The position numbers and the translations under genes were made by a program. From Hortaea werneckii (taxonomy: Eukaryota > Ascomycota > Dothideomycetes > Mycosphaerellales > Teratosphaeriaceae), in assembly GCA_037044905.1 (NCBI GenBank), contig JBAOKB010000020.1:744001-808000 (forward strand): DNA of 64,000 bases, written 5' to 3'. Below, piece by piece: positions 11,001 to 21,819 of this stretch; position 1 is the stretch's first letter, and every line of letters begins with the position of its first letter. Below the pieces are notes generated by a model. The model was not told where the DNA came from and searched no databases. It saw only the letters and a list, made by a program, of their open reading frames with translations.

Positions 11001-12978
11001 GAAAAGAATGAATGCTTCTATTCCCAAAGGGCATGGCGAGCCTTTGGAGGTGGCCAAGACTTTTGCCTTGTGGGTCGCTTGGAAAACGGGCGAACCCGCT
11101 CCCGCGTTCGCGCACCCCGACGCACTCCTCGACACCATCAGGGACGAAGGACCCCCGAAAAAGCTTTCAGCGCGCGCCATCAAAGATCTCGAGCGCAAAG
11201 AAGCGTTTGCCGCTTATAAAGTCGCGCCTGACAGGCAGAGCGAAAGGGTGATGAGTCAAAAGGTGGCTGCCGCGGTCGCGACAAATGGGGTCGCACCTTC
11301 AACCGCGCCAGCGCCACCTCCACCCGAGCAACCTCCATCGAACCATCATCAACAGCCTTCATTCGCGCATCAGCCTTATCATCAGCCATCGCCATCTCTA
11401 CCTCCCTCAGCTTTGATGATGGCCGGGAGTCCCGGACAGTATATCAGCACTCCCAAAACCTCGGTCCTGGGCCCGAAGCGCGTGGCGTGCGATGCGTGCC
11501 GAAAGCGCCGCATCAAGTGCAAGCACAAAGATATGGTTGTGCAAGCATCTCCAAATGGATTCCACCAGGTAAATGGCATCGCGCAGGACGGTTCGTTTCA
11601 ATCAAACTTGGCCCCGGAGCTGCACGACAATATCACCGTCTCGTCGCCCAAGCCCGCATCGGACGGTACCAACGGGCAGCTGAATGGTGCTTCACAAGCC
11701 AATGGATTCCCTCCGCAAGGCGCAAATGGAAACGCGTACATGAACGGCCATGGCCCTTTGCCTGGCACCAACGCATATATCAACGCCAACATTCCTATGA
11801 CGATGAATGGAGTACCGATCTTTGGGGAGGCTTCCAAGCGAGGGCGGACGAAGGCATGTTACGAATGTCGAAAGTCGAAAGTGAGTTACGGAAGGTGTCA
11901 CAGGCATCTTTTGAACATGCACTAACACCGTCTACAGAGACGATGCGTACATGACGAAAACGGCAACGTCGACCCTGTCAAGGCTGCTGAGACACCTGTA
12001 CCAAGAGGATCTACAGGTGCCAAAAAGCGGCCTGGCGAGGAGGATAGCCCTTTGCAAGCTAAAAAAATCAAGTCGGCGGATGATGGTCAGGCACTGCCTC
12101 GCCCACAAGCCGGCACGGCTGGCGTGCTTATGCCTCATCCAACTTCACGCGCCTCTGCGCCGCGACAAAGCTCAACGCCTTCTCAAGAGAGACCACCGCC
12201 ACCCGTCATCAATGAGCCACCCCCCGAACCACAGCAGCCCGAAATCGATCCTAATCTTTTCTCTGCTTATCCCGATCCCGCAAGTCAAGCGCAGTACACT
12301 ACTCAAAGCTACCCATATCCGGTCATGGAGCATTCTCAGGCTCAAAATTACGACTATCCTTCACTGGAGCAAATAGCCAACGAAGTGCTCGACATGAACG
12401 GCAGAGTTCACGAAGACTACATTGATGCGCAGCTTAACGCCCTGCCATTTCAGCGTCTTGCGAACGGCACGGCCGCAATCCCTAGTTATCACTCAAAGCC
12501 GGATGGAAGTGTCGATAGTGCCGTCTCGCTCCCTAATTCGGACTCCTTTGAGAACAGCAAGGTCACGCAAAGCGGCGATCGCACTGTCGACGACCGCCTT
12601 AGGGATGCACTGGCCGGGCAGACATCAGCAGAGATGGGCAACGGCTTACTTGCCATTGCACCATCTGTTGAAACAAATGGAGCCCCACAGCATTCGCCAG
12701 TCGTTGAAGGTCTTCCTTTATATCGACCACCGGCGCCTTTATCCCAGTCACCTGAGCAGTCGAGGCGCCAGCCTGCGACAGCAAAGCTCGACCTTGGGGA
12801 AAGTGCTTCTCAAAAGCGCAATTCCCAAGCCCCATCGGCAAGTCCCAATGCGAAGAAAGCAGTTCCGGCCAATGGCGACACCCATGAGGCCAGCGCCCAA
12901 GAAACCGAGGACGAGCGACTTGCTCGCGAGATGCAATCAGACGATTTGGGATTGCGCCGGAGACCTAGCAGGCAATGA
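8084..12978 (+). CDS. JHD1: PHD/JmjC histone lysine demethylase, JHD1 type
   Basis: Exons 8084-10675, 10729-11880 and 11938-12978; introns of 53 and 57 bases; 1,594 aa. It is a 2-oxoglutarate/Fe(II) dioxygenase of the KDM2/JHD1 class, expected to remove methyl groups from H3K36. After a disordered N-terminal third rich in Pro and Ser comes a PHD finger from C438 (CSGC..CNGC..WFHIDC..FFCKTC). The JmjC domain follows, with iron ligands H744 and D746 (FHIDFGG) and H816 (GWIHAVW), plus the KGKKTFFFIPP strand. The C-terminal third carries two separate Cys triads, C1118/C1121/C1128 and C1241/C1244/C1251, the second split by intron 2. The tail is Pro/Gln rich. Substrate specificity is inferred from the family. 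Confidence 0.92.
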
Positions 12979-14613
12979 TGCTTAGGCGTCAGGTCTTGGG
13001 AGGGTCGTGTAGGTATAGACAGTAGGCTTCAGTGCCGTGTATGATTAGGACCATTTGCAAATTTCATGGCTCGCCGCTCTGTGTTGGCATATAGCTTGAG
13101 AGATACGTTTTCTGGTGTATTCCATTTCGCCTCTATATATTTAGATCGTAGTGTAGATCCTGTAGCTCCTGAACTCGAAGCCTATGTAATCAGTCATTTC
13201 GCTTGATAGCCGATACAGCATCGCGGCCTTTCTTGGTAGGACTTTCGGAGTGGGGTTCCCAAGGCTCAATCATCTGGCCCAACTCGCTTGGCTTTGGTCT
13301 TGTCGAATCGGTGCTTTCTGGGCGCTTCAAATTAGGCTGCGCCTCACCGCTATCGGTGAGCAAAGGGCTGCAGCACTTTCGAGGGTAACTTTTGGCGAAG
13401 GAAAGAGAGAGGGCGATGCTAGATAGTTTTCAAGACATGGCCAGCCGTGCAACCCATGCATCACATGTGACATGCAGGTACAGCCGTCGCAGCGGGTGTA
13501 CCTTGCGCCGGGCACAGCCGCAGCGTTTTCTTCCCTTTTTCTCCGCAGCAACAATCTCGGAGTGAGGGTGAACAACGGCGTGCTAGTGAGGAACCTGGTC
13601 ACCTGGGCTACGCGTCAATAAGGGCTCGTCCAATATAATGACGACAACGGGCACCAATTCCTTTCCCGGTGTAGCCGCCAACCAGCGTGGCCGAGAAGCA
13701 TTCATGTCCAGGTAGAGAGTAAGCCGGCAACGTCATGCTTTCCGATCATGCTTTGCAAACCTTTGAAGCTACCACAGCTACCCTACCACGAGCGGGTAGA
13801 TCGGAATAGAAAAATTACTAGGTCGAGCGCAAAAGCATACCGGACGAAATGACTCCGACAGGATTGGCCTACACATAGATGTCTCGAAGCCATCTATTGT
13901 CGAGATGAAGACAAGATTGGGCGAGCGGCTAGTCAGAGTCGCTCACGTCGCCCATGTGAAGACCCATCCAGAACACCGAGGCCTGACGATCAGCTGGTCA
14001 AAGCACTCCCTAAGGGCACGCGATGCCTCTTAGCTGTTCATCATCACAACGCATTGGGTAATGCAACCAACAGCAGTATTGACTACAGGCTTGCGACGAC
14101 AGTGGTCCTTATAATAATATCGCCATCGTCTTCTTGCAACGGCAAGCAGTAGTGCCCAGGCTCCAAGGCTTCGCGGTTGAATCTGCTGTTCCCCCTGCCA
14201 ACGGATATCGACTCTCGGCGGCTGCGCCTCGCAAGCAATTTGGCGGCCAAAGCGACGAGCAGCCCAGCGAGACGCCCGGCCGCGTGCTCGATGGAGGGCG
14301 GGCTAGACGATGGCTTGCAGCTGTCCCAAACCTTGTCCGGCCTTGTCAGGGGTTCTCCCCCTCTGATTGGATGGGTTGGGGAACTGATCCGAGCGCAGTA
14401 CCTGCATCCTGTACCTTGGCACCCACCCCCATAAAGACCCCAGAGGGACGCCGGAGACCTTGATTTCTCACCCACCTCCGCTACTTTCGTTCGAGCAGAC
14501 AAGTTACCACACCGGTTACCACCGCATTCAATCGTTATACACGCAGCACCTGCAGCACTTTAATACTCTCATCTACCACCAACTCAACCCCATTTACCTT
14601 TAATACCGTCAAC
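12979..14613. other. gene-free stretch, 3'-UTR of JHD1 and promoter of wall-protein gene
   Basis: No gene is supported. The left part is 3'-UTR and terminator of the demethylase gene. The last ~180 bases before 14614 look like a strong fungal promoter: a TATA-like CATAAAGA near 14429 followed by pyrimidine-rich leader sequence (TTTCTCACCCACC and similar). Small frames between 13200 and 14500 look random. Confidence 0.4.
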
Positions 14614-15300
14614 ATGCGTTTCACTGCTGCTGTCGCTGCCGCTGGCCTTGCTGGTGCCGCCGTCGCCGACCACATGGGCAACTCCACCATGGCTGCCTCC
14701 GCCTCGGACGTGTACGTCACGGACGTCGTGACTGCCTACACCACCTACTGCCCGGAGGCCACCAAGATCACCCACAAGGGCGAGACTTACACCGTCAGCG
14801 AGGCCACCACCCTGACCATCACCAACTGTGAGATTTTATCGCCACCGTCGCCACTCGCGAACGTCTGCTAATGCTTTGAGAAAGGCCCCGGTGGTTGCAC
14901 CGTCACCAAGCCGGCCAGCTCTGCTGTCGTGTCAGTCTGCTCCACTTGGTACTAGCCCCGAGTACCTTCGTCCCTGGAACCTGAATGCTGACATACTCCC
15001 AGCTCCAGCGCTCCTGCTGTCCCGGAGACCACTGCCCCGGTTGAGACCGCCCCAGTTGAGACAACCCCAGTCGCGCTGCCATCGCCATCTGGCGCCCCCT
15101 ACTACCCGTCCGCCAACGGCACCAACCCGACGGCGCCGTACGGTAGCGGTGTGCCAGCTGGCACCGGCGTTCCGGCCGGAACTGGTTCCAGCGCCACGGG
15201 CTCTTCCACCGCCCCGGCTTACACCGGCGCCGCCAACCAGGCCTACCTCAGCGCCTCTGCCGGTTTCCTGGCTCTCTTCGGCCTCGTCGCCGCCTTCTAA
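14614..15300 (+). CDS. small secreted GPI-anchored cell-wall protein
   Basis: Exons 14614-14827, 14885-14930 and 15003-15300; introns of 57 and 72 bases; 185 aa. The N-terminus MRFTAAVAAAGLAGAAVA is a signal peptide. The mature part has an N-glycosylation site (GNST), a VVTAYTTYCPEATKIT..TYTV block and a short Cys motif CPGGCTVTKP assembled across intron 1. It then becomes a Pro/Thr/Val- and Ser/Thr/Gly-rich stalk with a second NGT site. It ends in a hydrophobic tail (YLSASAGFLALFGLVAAF), as expected of a GPI-attachment signal. This arrangement recurs in abundant fungal wall proteins; no enzymatic role is apparent. The second donor is GTCAGT, weaker than usual, but it alone keeps the frame. 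The promoter looks strong. Confidence 0.82.
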
Positions 15301-16349
15301 ATTATTTAGATGAGCCCGTCACGACTATAAGAGGAACCGAAGGGAGTCGCGCTTGGATATCAGTCCCCAGCGAAGGGAGGGGGGCGTTTGGATCAATTTG
15401 AGGCCCATGGCACACGTTTGCGTGTGTTTTTGTGCGCGAATACGCATCCCCTTTTTTCGCCACATCAACGAAATGGGAATATTTGTGTTTTTTACCTTTC
15501 TACAGATGGCCTATTTTTAAAGGCGGTAATGCCAAAATGAATAAAAGTGGACAGCACCCCTATCCTTTTTCTTCTCTTTTTATGTAAATATCTTTTCTCT
15601 CTTGCGCGGGTATCTTTCTGTCGCTTCTCCGTCAAGTTCCCTGGTGACTCACCTGGGGTGCGTGGCAAATGGGTTTTATAACTAGCTAGCATCCTCGAGA
15701 TTTACCCACCGGTCCCTACAATGGCAGGGTCTATAGTGTAGATGTGAGGCTGATTGACCTCGGTGATCAAAAAGATTGCAACGTCTGCTGGAAAGCGACT
15801 TTTTGGCCTGGCATTATAATTGATTTGATCGTTCCTACGTCTCTCTTCTCATTATTCTCATTGTCATTTTCATCCTCGATCTTGTTACTAATGACCCCTC
15901 AACAACCTCCCCGCTGACTATCTAGGCCACCTAGCTCGTCCTCCATGCATGTACAACCTAGGTAATGTCATCATTGCATATAGTCGATGAAGCAAGGGCT
16001 TTTTTTTTTTTTTTTTCTTTTCGTGCTGTATGAGCACACTATACTGTGGTGTTTCAGGGTCATTGCACAGCAGTCTTACTGTAGGCGCCACAACATGACA
16101 CGAGGCAAGGGCGCTCGCGTGTGTGGGGACGAAAAGCGGATTCCGGCTGATCCGACACACAAAGCATTGTATTTTTGGGGGACATGATGACATGTAGCTT
16201 ACACCGGTAGGGTGCCTTAGGTGACACCGTCACATGAAAGGTACACAAGGTACCTAGGGATCTTTCGATGGGGCGAGATGTCGCTTAGGAAGATACTTTT
16301 ACATAATCTAGATGGTACAACAAGAAAAGAAAAGCAAATCTCCCTTGCT
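15301..16349. other. convergent 3' region with 17-base T run
   Basis: Between two convergent genes, so mostly 3'-UTR and termination sequence. It is AT-rich in parts and holds an uninterrupted run of 17 T at 16000-16016. No gene is seen. Confidence 0.4.
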
Positions 16350-18377
16350 TTAGTCTACCTTCAAAGAGCTGTAGATGCGGTGCACAAACAGCCAGGTAGC
16401 GAAGAACCCTATCGTGCCTGTGAAAGAAGGGGATGCATTAGTATGGGCACGCCCTTGGTTGGGGAAGGGACGGGGGGGCGTTTCGAGGAAGGACTTACCA
16501 GTCATGACGAACCACAGGAAACTGAGAAGTAAAGAGTAGCCCATATACAGCAGTCCGCCAGTAAAGCTGCTAAACTTCAACATACGCGCCCAGTAGAGCA
16601 GGCTGTAGGCGAAGACGTAGAGGGCGCTGGCGCCGCTCGAGGCGAAGGCCCGCCACTGCCAGTGGTAGTTCTCGGCGCAGAGCACAAAGTAGATCATGAG
16701 GATGGTGACGGCGGCCGAGGTCACGATCAGGAGGCCGTAGCTGAGGAAGAGGAAGCCGAACATGTAGTAGATCCGGTGGCTCCAGAGGCTGTTCATGATG
16801 AAGTAGAGCTCGACGAAGATGGCGCCGAAGGGTAAGAGACCGACGAGGAAGATGCTGGGGAAGGGGCGGAGGTAGCCTGATGCCGGGGGGATCTGGCGCG
16901 GGATCTGGTTCGTACGAACGGGGGCTTCTTTTTGTGGTTGTTTGAAGCCGAGCCATGATCCTGCGATGCTGAGCGGGAGGGTGATGACGAACCAGATGCC
17001 GATGATGACGAGCATGGTGGTGAAGGGGACGGCGCCGCTGCTCTGGCGTGCCCAGACGAAGAGGTTGAGGAGGAAGAAAATGGCGAAGACGATGGCTGGG
17101 ACGGCGGAGGGCGTGAAGACGAAGAGCTGCTTCCACTTGGACCCGTTGAAGGACTTGTACACTCTTGACGAGACGTAGCCTCCGATGAAGCCGAAGAAGG
17201 TGTAGAGTAGGATCATGACGGTGGCCAAGCTGCCGCGGTTAGAGGGCGAAAGGAAGCCGACCACTGCGAAAGCGATCGTGAAGCCTGTCATCATGAAGAG
17301 CTGCGCGCCGTTGCCGACGAGCACGGAGAGCGCCAGGCTATGCTTAGGTGCGCGGAAGACATCGCCATGAACAAGCTTCCAGCCCGAGTCTTCGACAACA
17401 CCGTCTTCCACTGAGTCGCCGCCTCCCAAGTCATCTAGGCCCAGCTGGTCCAGACGGTTGTAGCGCTTGATATCTTTGCGGAGCGTCCGGATTAAGATTG
17501 TCGAGACCATACCGATGAGGAACATGACTATGACAGCGCTGTTGATAAGCGAGAACCAATGGATCTTGGGATCATACACATGCAGGTACTTGTCCCAACG
17601 CGTTGCGAACGAGGTCGGCGAAGGTCTCCAGTAGACGCTGTAAGTCCATGTGACGTGAGATTGTCCGTTCTCGTCCAGCACCATAGGTACGTCTGGGTTC
17701 CCGCAATCCGCTGTATGATCGTCGCCCGAGCCTGTCCTCTTCGATTCGCCAAACGAATACGGCTCCACTACGATACCCACAACGCGATACTGGTTCCTGC
17801 GAACCTCATGGTAATCTATGATAATGTCGTAATGGTTGTTCAGACGAGGCTGTTCGCCTTCGGTCGTCCCCAGCGCGAATCCAGGCATATAGAATTCCGT
17901 GTCCGTGTTTGGATCTTTGTATGGCTGTCCCGCAGGTAAGCCATCCACCAACCAGTTGAGGTAGAAGTTCTGCTGTATGCGCCTGTTGACGAACTTGGCA
18001 TCGCGTGGCTCAAAGACCTTCTCGCCGCATACGGCTTGGCAGGTTTCGTTGACGTGCATCTTCAGGTGGAAGGGGGATGTCTGGATCCGGTCGCCGAAGA
18101 GGATGCTGCCCAGGGACTCGGACACAGATTGAGGGCCGCCCTTGGGCTTGCAAAAGTGGAAGGCATCGTGGTAATAGTCGAAGCTGAAGGCGGAGTGGAC
18201 GTTGGCGTCTCGTGACTGGGCGGGCGTGAGGTGGTTGACGTTCAATTGCACCAGATCGCCCGTCTTGTAGTTGGTCGGTGTGATGCCAGGCAGGTAGAAG
18301 CCGGAGGCGAGCTGACTTGACGCGAGCACCAGGAGCGTCAGGCTGGTCGGCAGCCGGTCGAGGTGGAGCGCCACCAT
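16350..18377 (-). CDS. EMP70/TM9SF endomembrane nonaspanin
   Basis: Exons 18377-16499 and 16417-16350, intron 16498-16418 (GTAAGT..CACAG, 81 bases), 648 aa. It is a nine-transmembrane protein of the TMN/TM9SF family found in Golgi and endosomes, where family members act in sorting of membrane proteins and in adhesion. A signal peptide (LTLLVLASSQLASGFYLPG) precedes a large lumenal domain with CKPKGG, VNETCQAVCGEKV and FYLNWLVDGLPAG. Nine hydrophobic segments follow, starting near INSAVIVMFLIGMVS. The spliced C-terminus reads WFVMTGTIGFFATWLFVHRIYSSLKVD, which is the family ending (Golgi-retention KxD type). The intron is a multiple of three with no stop, so retention would insert 27 residues. 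The start is the first ATG, with ACC-type context. Confidence 0.93.
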   Translation of the reverse strand: MVALHLDRLPTSLTLLVLASSQLASGFYLPGITPTNYKTGDLVQLNVNHLTPAQSRDANVHSAFSFDYYHDAFHFCKPKGGPQSVSESLGSILFGDRIQTSPFHLKMHVNETCQAVCGEKVFEPRDAKFVNRRIQQNFYLNWLVDGLPAGQPYKDPNTDTEFYMPGFALGTTEGEQPRLNNHYDIIIDYHEVRRNQYRVVGIVVEPYSFGESKRTGSGDDHTADCGNPDVPMVLDENGQSHVTWTYSVYWRPSPTSFATRWDKYLHVYDPKIHWFSLINSAVIVMFLIGMVSTILIRTLRKDIKRYNRLDQLGLDDLGGGDSVEDGVVEDSGWKLVHGDVFRAPKHSLALSVLVGNGAQLFMMTGFTIAFAVVGFLSPSNRGSLATVMILLYTFFGFIGGYVSSRVYKSFNGSKWKQLFVFTPSAVPAIVFAIFFLLNLFVWARQSSGAVPFTTMLVIIGIWFVITLPLSIAGSWLGFKQPQKEAPVRTNQIPRQIPPASGYLRPFPSIFLVGLLPFGAIFVELYFIMNSLWSHRIYYMFGFLFLSYGLLIVTSAAVTILMIYFVLCAENYHWQWRAFASSGASALYVFAYSLLYWARMLKFSSFTGGLLYMGYSLLLSFLWFVMTGKSFLETPPRPFPNQGRAHTNASPSFTGTIGFFATWLFVHRIYSSLKVD

Positions 18378-18983
18378 GCTGCAGTGTCGGTGTGCGCTCG
18401 TCGAGAGATGAAGTCGGCAATTGTCGTGTGGTATATAAGGGCAGTGGAAATATCAACCGGGCCTGGTAGGTATAGTGGAAGCCTGGCCCGGCACTGGATG
18501 CGAGTGTGGCAGTGGCAGCTCGGGACTGGAGCTGTCCAACAGGATTGTGGCTTGCCGCCCCCCGACACAGTGACGTTGATTGCCTGCTTTGTTGTTCTTC
18601 GCCCCCCGGTAAGGTATTTTCGACTTCACATACTTCACTAGGAGCTCTACGAAATGCGCTTCTTTACTGGGAAGAGTATTCAGAAATGATGCGTCCTATC
18701 ATGGAGGCGATCAATCGTCATCATCCCCGTAGTCATACCAGATGGGAGCATCGGAAGCAACAGGCGAACACGACATCTGCCTCGCTGGCTCAGCGCTGGC
18801 TTGCGCCACACCACCATCGTGCTGGTCTGGCCGCCGCAGCTTTTTTTCTGTTGCGCCAGCAGGCGTTGGATGTATAGATTCCCGCAATTGAACCATGATA
18901 GTCGGCCGTACAAACGATAGGTTGTCAACGTCAAGAAGATTTGATCGCCGTGTGTATTGGAGCTAAAGACTAACACCACCACC
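18378..18983. promoter_or_regulatory. divergent intergenic region EMP70 / SET-domain gene
   Basis: 606 bases between divergent starts. A TATATAAG motif (plus strand, near 18432) lies about 55 bases upstream of the minus-strand EMP70 start, and its complement reads TTATATA in that direction. Nothing else specific is seen. Confidence 0.4.
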
Positions 18984-19724
18984 ATGCCGTCAAAAAATTC
19001 AAAGCAGGCCACTGCGGAGGATAGCGCAAAGGAACCAAAAGCCTACGATCATCCTTTGCCAGACAACTGGCCTGAAGACGTCACATTTATCCCAGATCTT
19101 ACCTACTCCGACAGAGTCACCCAGGAGCAACGGGCAGGCTTGAGCCGCACCACGGTCGACAGCGCCGCCTGGTTGAAGGTCTCCAAAGATCTGGCCACCA
19201 TTGTCTGCCCACGAGTCAAAGTGACCACGATCCAAGACCAGAAGCATCCGGCATGCGGCCAGAGAGGACTCTTCGCGGCCGAACATCTCATCCCGGATGC
19301 GTTCATCATCGCCTACCGCGGACACGTCCACACGAACTCACTGTCAGATTGCGACCCGCATAGCGACTACGACCTCAGTCTGGATCGCGAGCTGGGGCTC
19401 AGCGTAGACGCTGCAACGTCCGGGAACGAATCGCGCTTCGCGAACGACTATCGCGGCATCGCTGAGCGGCCGAACGCAGAGTTCAGGGACTGCTTTATCC
19501 AAGTCCCCTGCTCCAAGCGCGCAGATGGATTCCGATGGGAGCGTCGGGTGGGGATCTTTGTCTTGTCGGCTGGCAAGGCCGGGCTGAGGAAAAAGGGGAT
19601 CAGGGAAGGCGAGGAGATTGTGGTTAGCTATGGAAAGGGGTACTGGGAGGGGAGGAAGACGCTTGCGAGTTTTCGGAAGGACGAGGAGATGTTGAGGATC
19701 GCGCAGCTGGCACTAGACGCGTAG
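18984..19724 (+). CDS. SET-domain protein, putative lysine methyltransferase
   Basis: Single exon, 246 aa, starting at the first ATG (MPSKNSKQATAED). The segment from GQRGLFAAEHLIPDAFIIAYRG to the C-terminus looks like a short SET domain: the G-x-G-type opening strand, SRFANDYRGIAERPNAEF in the place of the conserved RFxNH catalytic knot, and VVSYGKGYWEGR in the place of the closing NYG..YW element. The Asn-His pair of classical SET domains reads Asn-Asp here, as in several non-histone or uncharacterised fungal SET proteins, so activity is uncertain. No PHD, pre-SET or zinc-binding post-SET part is present. Histone or ribosomal substrates are both possible; the sequence does not decide. Confidence 0.75.
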   Translation: MPSKNSKQATAEDSAKEPKAYDHPLPDNWPEDVTFIPDLTYSDRVTQEQRAGLSRTTVDSAAWLKVSKDLATIVCPRVKVTTIQDQKHPACGQRGLFAAEHLIPDAFIIAYRGHVHTNSLSDCDPHSDYDLSLDRELGLSVDAATSGNESRFANDYRGIAERPNAEFRDCFIQVPCSKRADGFRWERRVGIFVLSAGKAGLRKKGIREGEEIVVSYGKGYWEGRKTLASFRKDEEMLRIAQLALDA

Positions 19725-21145
19725 AAATGGCTCTTATCTTTGCAAGGAACCTATTATGCTTGCTTCTTTGGCAGCCCCAAAGGATCTTCCTATTTGAGCA
19801 GAGCTCGGCTGATAGTATGATGGGTGAGCTACAAGAGTGGTGAACACCTTGTTTGTGAGCAGTCCTCTTCGCTTGCCCTGTGTCAGGCCACCGCGAAGCT
19901 GACAATAAGTCACGCAAACGCAGCCGTCGATCGACGAAATGAGCCGCAGCAAAAGGCCATGCACTGGGTACTCCTACCTAGGTACTCTTTAATGAAAGTG
20001 ATGAAACGTTTATTGACATTGTTCATAGCTTGCCCTTTTGTTGTTAATTTTGGCAAATAGACCGTTCATCATTCTGTGTCGAGTGTCTCCCCCTGAGGCG
20101 TTTCATGTTTCCTCGCACAAGCGGCTAATCAATAATCGTCTGGTGCCAATTTCCATCCGTCAAAGACGACGTCATTGCTCAGCCATGATGAGGTGAGGCA
20201 CGAAATGATTTGTCCTTGTCTGCGCGACCGTCAAGCAGAAGAATGATTCCAGGTTTTCCTTCGACCACCAAGGAACGGGAAGACCTGCCTTTGCTGCCGA
20301 CGAAGTGTATTGCGAAAATTGTCATGCTCTCATAAAGTGTAATATTAAGCTTTGCAGGAGCCTCTTCTTCTTGTCAGGAACAAGCGAAGCCTACAAGCTC
20401 GGTCCAGATCAGATCGAGAGTCTCCACGCTCGCTTTCCGGCTTGTCTTCTTCGACGGAAGTAGATGGGGCTTGCAGCTATGGCAGCCACATCAAAGTCTT
20501 CTTCTCAGACAGAGACCAGGGTAGCTCTACATACTTTCAAGTTCGCGAGCCGAAAGACTTCAGAGCTTGGGGGACGGTGGCAGGCCAGAAGGTCTTGTAC
20601 TGCTACATGCGATCGCGCAACCTGCGGCACTCGAGCCCGCCTATCCCTGCGCCGGCGGAGTCGCAACCATGGTTCCGACGCTAGCCCCGTTGCCGTCACC
20701 TGTATACCGAACCGTCCCAGTCCGAATCGAGCAACACGGCTCCCACATGTTCCTGAAATGGCAAAAGGGCAGGCAGCCTCTGTCTCCCTTGAACGCCGTT
20801 TCGTGCGTTTCATCACTCGCCTCCCTGGGTTTTATGGATCCTACGGACTGGCTGCCACGTGCAAATCATCGTGGCGCCCTCAAACTTTCCTGACGACCTG
20901 CTCGGCTTCTCGTGCAGTAGCTTCAAGCCACCACTATCTCGCACCTACCGAGCTACCTAGCTTTTGGCTGATCCGCGTCCTTGTTTTAGGCCGTGGTGCT
21001 GCAACGTTATCTGCCAGTGCATTCCCAGCAGAGCCGCGCTCGTCGCTATCTCTCTCCCCAGACTCAACTCATGCGATAGCCAGCGACAGGAGTGTCTGAC
21101 GAGACGATATCACCTTCGCCATCATTCCCACTAGCCTCTCCAAAC
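19725..21145. other. gene-free stretch upstream of small basic protein
   Basis: 1.4 kb with no supported gene. Open frames at 20352-20684 and 20464-21099 start at non-convincing codons, are low-complexity and resemble nothing I know. Part of this stretch may be 5'-UTR of the gene at 21146. Confidence 0.35.
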
Positions 21146-21577
21146 ATGTCGTCTTCCGAGACGAGCTCAACAAGCTCATCTCCAACCCTACCCGGCTCAT
21201 CCTTCTCACCTATATCACCACCGGCATATAGTCTCCCAAAGCCGGCTTCGTCCCTGCGCAGAGGGAACTCACGATCACTTTCAATGTCGCCCATTCCCGA
21301 GGACAGCCCCGTCGACCCATCGGCAATTGGTCTCAAGCTGCCCCCAACCACGGCCGACGAGGCGAGATTCTTCGACATCAGCGCAGACATCAAGAGCACC
21401 CTGACCGACTTATTGAACTGCGAGACGGTCCGCAAAGACAGCCGCATGCGCATGTGGGTGCAGTCCAGGCTTATGGATGCCGAGCTGGAGCTCAAGAGGC
21501 AGAGGAAGCGGAAACGCTGCACACCGACTATTGTTGTCAGCCCGAGCGAGGAGGTAGAAAGGAATGTCAGCGTGTAA
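21146..21577 (+). CDS. small basic protein of unknown function
   Basis: 143 aa from the first ATG (MSSSETSSTSSSPTLPG). The first half is Ser/Pro-rich and disordered. The second half is better ordered and reads ARFFDISADIKSTLTDLLN, then a charged helix (MRMWVQSRLMDAELELKR) ending in the basic cluster KRQRKRKR, a possible nuclear signal. I have seen comparable ordered blocks in unnamed filamentous-fungal proteins but recognise no domain. The frame stays open upstream to 21092, so an additional 5' exon is possible. It is convergent with the alpha/beta hydrolase. Confidence 0.55.
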   Translation: MSSSETSSTSSSPTLPGSSFSPISPPAYSLPKPASSLRRGNSRSLSMSPIPEDSPVDPSAIGLKLPPTTADEARFFDISADIKSTLTDLLNCETVRKDSRMRMWVQSRLMDAELELKRQRKRKRCTPTIVVSPSEEVERNVSV

Positions 21578-21819
21578 CAAGCCCTCTTGACATGACATTT
21601 TTCTCAGTCATGGCATGTTTAAATTTGCTTGCGTTGAGCGACTGGCGCTGGGAGGCGCCAAAGTACATGGATGGGAATTTGGGTCTGCTGTTTTTCTCAT
21701 CTACCTTCCGACGTTACGGTTCAGCTTTTGCGTGTCCAGCACGACACGTGGGTCCTAGATGACTATGACTGGCAGGCACTCCAGTTACATTTGGCTCAGA
21801 TATTTCAGCCGCAACCTTG

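Noticed and set aside
20352..21099. Overlapping frames of 110 and 211 codons upstream of the small basic protein
   Set aside because: No family resemblance, Arg/Ser/Pro-rich random look, and no convincing splice into the downstream gene.
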